Notes under the pieces: model-generated
The model's database searches: none
Told to the model about the DNA's origin: nothing
What the model saw: the letters and a program-made list of their open reading frames with translations, nothing else
Translations under genes and position numbers: made by a program
Shown here: in pieces, positions 8,834-15,569 of the stretch
Layout: each line of letters opens with the position of its first letter
How positions within the stretch are numbered: the stretch's first letter is position 1
Assembly: GCA_023091735.1 (NCBI GenBank)
Contig: JALKBU010001169.1
Location: forward strand, 1 to 15,569
DNA length: 15,569 nucleotides
Direction: 5' to 3'
DNA from: Trichomonas tenax
Taxonomy: Eukaryota > Parabasalia > Trichomonadida > Trichomonadidae

Positions 8834-9028
8834 ATGCCTCGTCCTATTCTCTTGCCTAATCTTTTCAGTTTATTCCAAAAGCCCCAAGTCATATTTTAAT
8901 GTTAAATAAAAAAATATTTTATGAGTTAAATATAAATTTTTATTTCTTTATAAATGAACAGCGCATTTAACACAAGGTTGAACAATAATGATTTGAAAAC
9001 TGGCAACGTTGCCTAATATTTCGAAAAT

Positions 9029-9685
9029 TTGAAAAATTTGATACAAACAAATGACAGTACGAGAAACTTTCAATTAAGAACGGTTAACTGTCATGATCAA
9101 TCAGCACCTTTTAATGAAGTGCAGGAAACACAAATTGCGATTACATATTCAGATTTTGATGTTACCCAATTGATGGACGGATTTCTAACCCTCCTTGTTA
9201 GACTTAATATACAAGTGTTAGGATTAAAGAGCACATTTAACGATCCAAAACATTTGTGCAAATTTGCAACAGTAGTGAAGAGTTCAAACCAAATACAAGC
9301 AGCTCTTCAGTGGTTGTTAGGTTTTCTGAGTGTTGATCTGTAAAAATGCACCACTGTAATGTTTTATCATCAAGTGCATCATTTACAATATCTATATATA
9401 AATACTGCTACAGTTGAAAGTTGTTCATTTGTTGACAATCCTAAAAGTCCACTATTTAATGTTGTTAAAGGTAAATTGACAGTTATTCATTGTTATTTCG
9501 AAAGAAGTAATGCTGAAACTGTTCGTTATGAAAGAGGTGATGTTAACACATCATCAATGATAACAGGATCATTTGATCTCAATCTTGCGAAATACATGCT
9601 TCGTAATTGTCTTATAAAAGAGGTTCAAACACAATATCAAAAAAATGTATATTTAGAAATGCTCAAACCACATCGTTATAAATGA
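9029..9685 (+). pseudogene. Decayed beta-helix family fragment, copy 2
   Basis: It has the same blocks as the minus-strand copy at 1532-3325: KMHHCNVLSSSASFTI starting near 9343, then, after a frameshift between about 9390 and 9412, TVESCSFVDNPKSPLF, LTVIHCYFERSNA and SFDLNLA. Upstream, frames spell NTSSSS and RFSEC followed by a TGA stop at 9334-9336, matching the NNTSSDS and EFQEC region of copy 1. Further upstream, one frame (9029-9343) reads VNCHDQSAPFNEVQETQIA, with no ATG at its head. With at least one frameshift and one in-frame stop in the aligned part, this is a pseudogene. It ends at TGA 9683-9685, three bases before the TTAA-flanked element. Confidence 0.6.
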
Positions 9686-9687
9686 GC

Positions 9688-9878
9688 TTAAGGGGCCACT
9701 AACATGAAATGTAAACTATTAAAAATTTAGTTGAAAAAACGAATTATATTTTCAACTATGCTCACCCGAAAAAGTTATAATATTAATAAATAGTTATTAC
9801 ATCATTTCTACTATATTATTACCGTTAAGGATTTTTAAAAATGCTCGGTTGTCACTTTTCATGTTAGTCGCCCCTTAA
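9688..9878. mobile_element. MITE-like element with TTAA-flanked terminal inverted repeats
   Basis: The 22-bp ends at 9688-9709 and 9857-9878 are inverted copies with a single mismatch: TTAAGGGGCSACTAACATG followed by AAA. The outermost TTAA on each side fits a TTAA target duplication, as made by piggyBac- and Kolobok-type transposases (family knowledge), leaving a body of about 183 bp. The interior has no ORF. It contains a perfect 10-bp stem, TAGTTGAAAA (9728-9737) with TTTTCAACTA (9749-9758), and a GTCACTTTT motif next to the right repeat. It sits between the copy-2 pseudogene and the Vps8 stop codon, 37 bases from the latter. The mobilising transposase is not in this window. Confidence 0.75.
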
Positions 9879-9915
9879 AGTTCATTTGATTCTGTTCAAT
9901 ATAAAAACAATTTTT

Positions 9916-12900
9916 TTACAAAGCAACATAAAGTTTGTTCGAAGGAGGCAAAATAGGAGATGAAGGACCTTTCGCTTTGACATTGCAAGGTGTCTTGAAC
10001 TCATCAACAAAGTAAATTCGGTTTCCTTCTGAATGTGATGCCATATCGCCGAAGTTAGGCTGAAGGCTGTATTCGATTCGCGCGAGTTTTCGTTGTGCAC
10101 GTGATATCTTCATATCAAAGCCGGATGTTTCGTCGTTAGATGAAAGGATCTGATCTCCATTGCAGACGGGGCATCGCTTGTACTTGCCGCAGCGCGCGTT
10201 GTTATGGAACATGTGGCCGCAGCTGAAGACAATCGACCCGACGCCGCCGCGTCCAGTGATGAAACCGTTGCAGACGCAGCAGCGAGGCTTCATAACGCAA
10301 CGGCCGCCTGACCGGACGATCCTTACTTCTTCAGATAGTTTGATGCAGTCGGCAAGCAGAAGGGATTCAACTGCCTTGGAAAGCATCATGCACTGGTTGA
10401 GGAAAGCAAAGATTGAACGAATGACGGCACGCTTCTGTTGGTCAGGCATGAACTGGAAGTCGTTGTGCAAGATCTCGATAACAAATTCTGGATTCATGCG
10501 CTGGAGTGCTTCGATCGCAAAGTATGAGAAGAATGTGACATAGCCGTCACGAGCGACTTCATCTTTGAGGTCTGTGCAAGCCATCCATATAGGGATTTGG
10601 AAAGACTTGAAGATCAAGTGCCACATCTTTTCAAGAGTGTGGCCGACAGCTGGAGAGTTCTCGAGAACGTCGATCGCAAGGCGAACAAGTTTGTATGGGA
10701 TCGAGATCTCATCAATGAATGCGACTCTTGTGATCGTTGGGATCTTAAGAGGGATATTCTTCTTGATCATTGTGTACAAGTTGTACTCGATCTCGTCTGA
10801 GATAAGGTGCATTCCGGATGTTGGCCGACCGATCATTGTGTATATGTGAACGCATGCATCAACAACATGATACTTGATGCAGACAGGAAGAGCTTTTTCG
10901 ATATTGAAATCGTAGTTCTCTTTGATCATCGGCAAAACTTCTTGTGGCGCGAATTGGCACAGCAAAGCGAAGTACGACATGACATCGTTCTCGCTTATCT
11001 TGTCGCTATAACGCCTGTCGTGCATGATCGCACGGATGTACATATATCTGACAACTGGTTTGATTGCTGATGAAAGGAATTTCTCGTGCATGTCTGGGAA
11101 GTGATTGAAGATCAAATCGAGTGTCTTCTTCGTGTTGAGGAGAATTAGAACTTGGAGATTCATGTTGATCGCATATTTGATTTCATCGTGTTCGTCAATG
11201 TGTTCTGTAATCAATGGGAATATCTCGCTGCGTCGTTCCATAGAAACAGCCATTGTCTTTATGATGCGTCCGTACTCTCTGCGGCGCATGCAGAGGTCTT
11301 TGATGATGTTTGAGAAACCAGCGGCTTCAACATTATCAATGATTGCTGAGAAGTTGATGATTGTTGGATATTGTCTTTGAAGAAGTAATACTAAGTTCTC
11401 TCTTGTATTGAGATACTTCTTCTCTGTGAATGCCCACTTGATGCAAATGTTAATAGCACAAACAGGAACTTTAATCTTCTGATCAATAATGAAATTTGCA
11501 GCAACTGGAATAAAAACTTCAAAGAATGTATAATCTAACTCTGGGAATATATGAAGACATGTGTCTGTGAATATCTCTTTGTTCAGTTTGTATCCATTCG
11601 ATAATTCAATTGGCAACAATTCATAAAGCATTTTATATATGTTGAATGAAAAATCAGACTCCATGACATATGTAAGTCGATCGAACTTTCCGTCAACTGG
11701 TGTCATCAGCCAGATCATGAACGTCTTCTTGAGTGTGATCGAATAGGAGCGCTTTAAAACACGCTCGACAAAGCCTGTGAACTGCTTCTTCCTGAAAACA
11801 ATGTTTGCAGGTGTAATGACATCGCCATATATATCTAATGACATTTTGATCATAAAATCGATGCTTTTTGTCTTCTTTGCAAATTCGAGCAGCGCAGACT
11901 TGTGTGCATTTAAGTTCTCCATCGTCATCAACTGGTTGCTGATCCCTTTAAGGAGTTTGCCTTGGACCAAGTCCGCTAAAGAGAGGATTAATTCGTCTGT
12001 TAATAAAATCAAATATTCGTGCTTCTTGTTCAAGATGTGATTCGTGTAATCAATAAGAAAATACTTTTCCTTGCAGAACGGGAATATGTTGTGCTTAATA
12101 AAGTTAATCACATTAAAGTAAAAAGCGCGTTCGATGATATCTGCAATTTCTTGGAATGTTGTCGTTAAAGGGATCATTTTCGTCAAAATATCTATAACTT
12201 TCTCTTCAACTTTGGACCTCTTTGTGAAAACATCTTTAGAAACACCTAAATACTCAACATCGCCATCTTTGTAGATTTGATTACAAATTTCTAAACATGT
12301 TTTATATTCACCGCAATTCATCAGATTATCAATGAATTGCTCCCAGCTATAAAATTGTATCGTTTCTACAGAGTTTTCAACAAAGCAATACAACTTATTA
12401 TCGATTACATATCTAACTTTGCTTCCTTTGACTGCATGGTATAATTTTGGTGAGTAAAACGAACTTCCGACATATCCATTAGAACGGACTAAACGAATCG
12501 TGTAATCAGAAAATATCACAATTAAAACATCAGGCGTAAGGAGGTGCATTTCTATCGCTATTGCCGGTAATACTGTGTATTGGGAAACTTCCCAGTTGCC
12601 TTTTTCGAATACTCTAAAGATACAAATCGCATTTCCCGCAATTGTGTAATACATTGAGTTATTTCCTTCCGCTAGACAAAAAGCGGACAGTGGATCATTG
12701 TTTGGTGACGAATAAATGATATTTTGTGCATTTGCACTTGTCAATCTTAAATATGCTTCTGTTTTAGAGTTAAAAAATGCGTAATTTGCTCTAACAGAGG
12801 GCGCATATGTAGAAACTGCCTTAACACCGCTCGTGTAGATTCTTGTTTCCTGCATTGTCTTTGAAACTGTGTAAGAATAAACATCTCCTTCTGAATCTGC

Positions 12901-13272
12901 TGAAATTAAACCGTCATCTGCCAGAGTGAACCTAATAAAAACGAGATTTGATGTCGATTTTCTTGTTATTTCGGAGAAAACTTGGCCTTTGTCGATATCA
13001 AAAAGCAAAATTTTTCCGTTTGCAAAATTTAGTGCGAGAAGGTTTGATTTATTCGAGATAGCAATGGCAGTTATTTTATCCTGCTTCAGTGGATCCATTT
13101 GAAGCCGTGTGAAATCCTCAAACGGAGGCTGAGATTCGATAATTCGCGAAAAATTTGTTAAAAACAAGTACTTCTGTGAATTATGAGCCTCCCCAATAAT
13201 AGCAATATCCTCGTTTTTCTCTCCTGACAAAAAACGCCATTGACGAAGAGTTACGTCAATGGGTTTGTTCAT
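9916..13272 (-). CDS. Vps8-like CORVET tethering subunit with C-terminal RING
   Basis: An intact ORF of 1118 residues counted from the ATG at 13272-13270. The frame extends 15 codons further to a GTG, but no upstream ATG exists before a stop at 13332-13330. The N-terminal third reads as a beta-propeller. Its best block, about residues 67-137, runs ITAIAISNKSNLLALNFANG, LLFDIDKG and DGLISADSEGDVYSY, the last closely resembling the SADSSG-type repeat of Vps8. A long helical, clathrin-like solenoid follows. A RING motif lies at about 998-1037 (CCVC, then CGHMFH, C, CPVC), with an 80-residue tail after it. Vps8 binds Rab5-type GTPases and forms the core of the CORVET tether on early endosomes. 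Vps41 or Vps18 share this plan and are the main alternatives. The stop TAA overlaps a TAAA string, as in trichomonad cleavage signals. GC rises from about one-third near the start to over one-half near the RING in sampled stretches. Confidence 0.72.
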   Translation of the reverse strand: MNKPIDVTLRQWRFLSGEKNEDIAIIGEAHNSQKYLFLTNFSRIIESQPPFEDFTRLQMDPLKQDKITAIAISNKSNLLALNFANGKILLFDIDKGQVFSEITRKSTSNLVFIRFTLADDGLISADSEGDVYSYTVSKTMQETRIYTSGVKAVSTYAPSVRANYAFFNSKTEAYLRLTSANAQNIIYSSPNNDPLSAFCLAEGNNSMYYTIAGNAICIFRVFEKGNWEVSQYTVLPAIAIEMHLLTPDVLIVIFSDYTIRLVRSNGYVGSSFYSPKLYHAVKGSKVRYVIDNKLYCFVENSVETIQFYSWEQFIDNLMNCGEYKTCLEICNQIYKDGDVEYLGVSKDVFTKRSKVEEKVIDILTKMIPLTTTFQEIADIIERAFYFNVINFIKHNIFPFCKEKYFLIDYTNHILNKKHEYLILLTDELILSLADLVQGKLLKGISNQLMTMENLNAHKSALLEFAKKTKSIDFMIKMSLDIYGDVITPANIVFRKKQFTGFVERVLKRSYSITLKKTFMIWLMTPVDGKFDRLTYVMESDFSFNIYKMLYELLPIELSNGYKLNKEIFTDTCLHIFPELDYTFFEVFIPVAANFIIDQKIKVPVCAINICIKWAFTEKKYLNTRENLVLLLQRQYPTIINFSAIIDNVEAAGFSNIIKDLCMRRREYGRIIKTMAVSMERRSEIFPLITEHIDEHDEIKYAINMNLQVLILLNTKKTLDLIFNHFPDMHEKFLSSAIKPVVRYMYIRAIMHDRRYSDKISENDVMSYFALLCQFAPQEVLPMIKENYDFNIEKALPVCIKYHVVDACVHIYTMIGRPTSGMHLISDEIEYNLYTMIKKNIPLKIPTITRVAFIDEISIPYKLVRLAIDVLENSPAVGHTLEKMWHLIFKSFQIPIWMACTDLKDEVARDGYVTFFSYFAIEALQRMNPEFVIEILHNDFQFMPDQQKRAVIRSIFAFLNQCMMLSKAVESLLLADCIKLSEEVRIVRSGGRCVMKPRCCVCNGFITGRGGVGSIVFSCGHMFHNNARCGKYKRCPVCNGDQILSSNDETSGFDMKISRAQRKLARIEYSLQPNFGDMASHSEGNRIYFVDEFKTPCNVKAKGPSSPILPPSNKLYVAL

Positions 13273-13330
13273 TGGGGATTGAACTGAAAATAATCGTTGA
13301 TTTTCAAAAAGTGACACGATCCTGAGAATT

Positions 13331-13380
13331 CAAATTTCTGTGAAATTTGGAGTCAATATAGTATAGACTCCCTAAATTTG
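13331..13380. promoter_or_regulatory. Nested palindrome upstream of the Vps8-like gene
   Basis: CAAATTT (13331-13337) pairs with AAATTTG (13343-13349). AAATTTGGAGTC then pairs across an 11-base loop with GACTCC-CT-AAATTT (about 13365-13379). It lies 60-110 bases upstream of the ATG. It could be a regulatory dyad or a repeat remnant; a role is not shown by the sequence. Confidence 0.4.
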
Positions 13381-15040
13381 CGATGTTTCAGTATGCTTTC
13401 ACAAAAGTGAGATTTTTTGCTTTTGCGTTCCAGTTGTCAAAAAAAGCCGGCCTGTGACCAATCCAACAAAATCACGCAATACAAAATATGTTCATTTTTT
13501 TTTTTTTTTCTTTCCTCCCATTCTCCTTTGTTGCTTCTCAGTTTAATAATCAAACATAATATTTATCATTGGACATAATATCAGATAAAACGTGTCAAAA
13601 ATGGTGACTTTCGTTATTTTACATGTCAAAATTCGCTTAAATCTCATGGAGGCATGGAGATCCTCAAGTTAAATAGACAAGCAAATGCTATTCACATACT
13701 CAGAACCCCTGAAAAGCATGTAAATGTCTTCTCAGTTTGGCTTGATAGGGTTTACTCGTTAAAAATCGCAAAACTCAAAAATGTCAACTGGGAAAATCAA
13801 CCAAATCTACGCTTTCGAAAAGTGACACATTTTGGGTGTTTCATGTTATTTTTCTCAATTTTAAAAACTTGTCAAATTTAGCCGCTCAAAAAAGAATCAT
13901 CATTATTTTTGGGAGAATAACACACAGAGCTTATGTGTGAACACTTGGAATACTTTTTTTCAAAAAAAAACATATTTGTGATTAAATTTACCTATTTATC
14001 ATCGACAACAGCCTATATTACGTTATAAAAATGCTATACAATGGGAATATAATATATTATAATGAGTAAAGCACATCATGGCAAATCAATGTTTTTGATG
14101 CAAGATATATCTAATATTTTAATGAATATAGACTTTGTTAGCTTATTCTTTAATATATCATGCACAACAGGATTTTGTACATTGGGGTTCAATAACTTCG
14201 CAAGAAGTTAATCCAGTGAGTTAAAAAACGAGTTTCGCCGACTTTGCGTATCAATTTTAGATAAGCCATAAAAAACTTCACAGTCTTGGTTAATTAATTT
14301 TGTTTTATATAAGATAAAACTGAACACCATTAAGTGTAGATATGTTTGGCATTGATTATGTAAAATTATTACAATTTCCAACGCCGAATAATTTATCATT
14401 TATTCCTAAATATCAAAAGTCATTTTCTTTGACTGCAACTATGACCAATCGATATCCCATATGTTTTTGAAACTGATTCATTGGATAATGTTGTTAGATT
14501 ATTTTTAATTTGTTTTAGTGATGAATTTATATTCACTACATCCTTTATTATATGTTTGCACTATACATAATGAATATTTCAAGATGTATGAGAAAAAATA
14601 TTGAATTTTCAAATCCATATATGGAATTTCAAGCGATAACATATGAAATACAATATACCTTATGGGCGTATGAGTATCATCATAATATTTTTGATTCATG
14701 AATCTTTAAATATCTTTATGCTCCTAGTTTCGCAATTGTCGTTCCTGTCTCATTAGAAATTTAGTTTAAGTGCTTTTATAGTTATTTTGTTAACTGAAGT
14801 TGTGCAGTTGTTGTAAAGATATATTACGCTCGGTATAATTTTATCACATTTCAGGTTTTTCAAAAGTTCACATAATGAAAATATTCTCTGACATGTAAGC
14901 AATTTACAAAAAAAATCGATGGAAACATGATTTTTAGAATTTACATTTACTAAAAGATTTTTTGGTCGGTGATGAGAATTATGAAGGTTTATTTGACATG
15001 TTATTTTTGAATTATCTAGATTTTTGACATGTAAATTATA
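13381..15040. other. Gene-free AT-rich DNA upstream of the Vps8-like gene
   Basis: It contains a run of 15 T at 13495-13509, followed by a pyrimidine-rich stretch to about 13540; this is dA/dT on the gene's strand, about 220 bases upstream of the ATG. It also has an AAAAGTGAC motif at 13818-13826. The only ATG-initiated frame of note, 13654-13881, has no recognisable domain. From 13900 to 15040 I see nothing but AT-rich sequence with short chance ORFs. Confidence 0.55.
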
Positions 15041-15176
15041 TACAAGCCCATTCACTACAAATCAAATTGAAGCAAGCTCAGTTACTACAAATCAGATCGA
15101 AATAAGCTCAATTTTGACAATTTAAATCAAAACAAGCTTGTTTCGATCTGATTTGTAGTGAATGAGCTTGTTTGCA
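15041..15176. repeat. 30-bp direct repeats with an inverted copy
   Basis: Two good 30-bp units, 15041-15070 and 15071-15100, share CAAGCYCA, then TWCACTACAAATCA or TTACTACAAATCA, and end in TTGA or TCGA. A weaker third unit covers about 15101-15131. From 15132 to 15176 the same motif returns inverted (TCGATCTGATTTGTAGTGAA, then GAGCTTGT). The second unit and the inverted copy share about 17 consecutive inverted bases (ACTACAAATCAGATCGA), so a cruciform or foldback is possible. Confidence 0.7.
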
Positions 15177-15569
15177 AATTAAAATTGTGATCACCAACTA
15201 CAAGCATCTGGTGCCACAACGCCACAAGGAGCACTACTTTTCCGTATTGCGATGACTTCTGTTGTGTATTTGCTGACAATGATATTTCTGTTACTTTTAC
15301 GATTTTCCCGCCAAATATTTTTATTAACATATGTTCTTGCTTCGTATATAATATGTGTATATATTTTGAAAATAAATTTCTGAATTAAAATAGCTCTAAG
15401 TCTCTATTTCAATGAAAAAATGCAACAAAAGTATTTATGAATAAAAAAATTAAATAATCTTTTGTTAAAAAGGGTGAGATAAAGCTGAATGCGATGATGA
15501 TAATATGATGACTTATCACCTGCATACGTATCCTATTAAATATCAATACCCAATCTGTTCATTTTTAGT
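15177..15569. other. AT-rich window end, nothing firm
   Basis: A minus-strand ATG frame (15330-15127) runs into the 30-bp repeats and shows no domain. Another minus-strand frame near 15200-15290 spells APCGVVAPDACSW before a stop, which could be a scrap of an old gene but cannot be identified. Confidence 0.35.

Noticed and set aside
10160..12040. Plus-strand ORFs opposite the Vps8-like gene
   Set aside because: Antisense shadows; longer only because the gene is GC-richer there.
13273..13317. GTG-initiated extension of the Vps8-like protein by 15 residues
   Set aside because: Nuclear genes start at ATG. The extension begins at GTG and overlaps the AAAAGTGAC motif, so the ATG at 13272 is preferred.
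13654..13881. 75-residue plus-strand ORF with a real ATG
   Set aside because: No domain, AT-rich tail, and it contains the dispersed AAAAGTGAC motif; most likely chance.
14753..15055. 100-residue minus-strand ORF
   Set aside because: It begins with GTG, has no ATG, ends in the 30-bp repeat region and shows no recognisable motif.
15041..15131. CRISPR-like array
   Set aside because: The 30-bp units are directly adjacent without unique spacers, and the context is eukaryotic.

Overview
Organism and style. The window looks like nuclear DNA of a parabasalid protist, most likely close to Tritrichomonas or Trichomonas. This is inferred from very AT-rich spacers, intron-free genes in single frames, a TAAA signal overlapping a stop codon, DENN, Vps8 and HGD-type kinase proteins, and fragments of a Cys-rich beta-helix family of trichomonad type. 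No bacterial operon signals, rRNA, tRNA or CRISPR array were seen. Species assignment is not proven.

Layout. 256-808 (+): a small two-piece gene, coiled coil then a conserved-looking tail, split by a frameshift and running into a 61-nt pure pyrimidine tract. 1532-3325 (-): a decayed beta-helix gene, interrupted by a 912-bp segment (1990-2901) bounded by 10-bp inverted repeats. 3330-3801: a cluster of TTTTCCCCAT / ATGGGGAAAA motifs. 4181-5686 (-): an intact DENN-domain protein. About 5890-6600: a degenerate ~110-bp tandem repeat. 6779-7642 (-): a protein kinase with all core motifs but an in-frame TGA and no ATG before its glycine loop. 8292-8409: a long hairpin or tiny inverted-repeat element. 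8612-9685 (+): more beta-helix family debris, opposite in orientation to the first copy. 9688-9878: a compact MITE-like element with near-perfect terminal inverted repeats flanked by TTAA. 9916-13272 (-): an intact Vps8-like protein with an N-terminal propeller and C-terminal RING. 13273-15569: gene-free AT-rich DNA, including 30-bp repeats that fold back on an inverted copy near 15041-15176.

How the genes fit. The two intact genes both belong to endosomal membrane traffic. DENN proteins are exchange factors for Rab GTPases, and Vps8 is a Rab5-effector subunit of the CORVET tether. Both, like the broken kinase, lie on the minus strand, but they are kilobases apart and nothing in the sequence shows co-regulation. 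The rest is a graveyard of gene-family fragments and small repeats. I found no convincing new multi-gene system. The most informative novelties are the TTAA-flanked MITE, the 110-bp satellite, the recurrent AAAAGTGAC motif and the freshly broken kinase.
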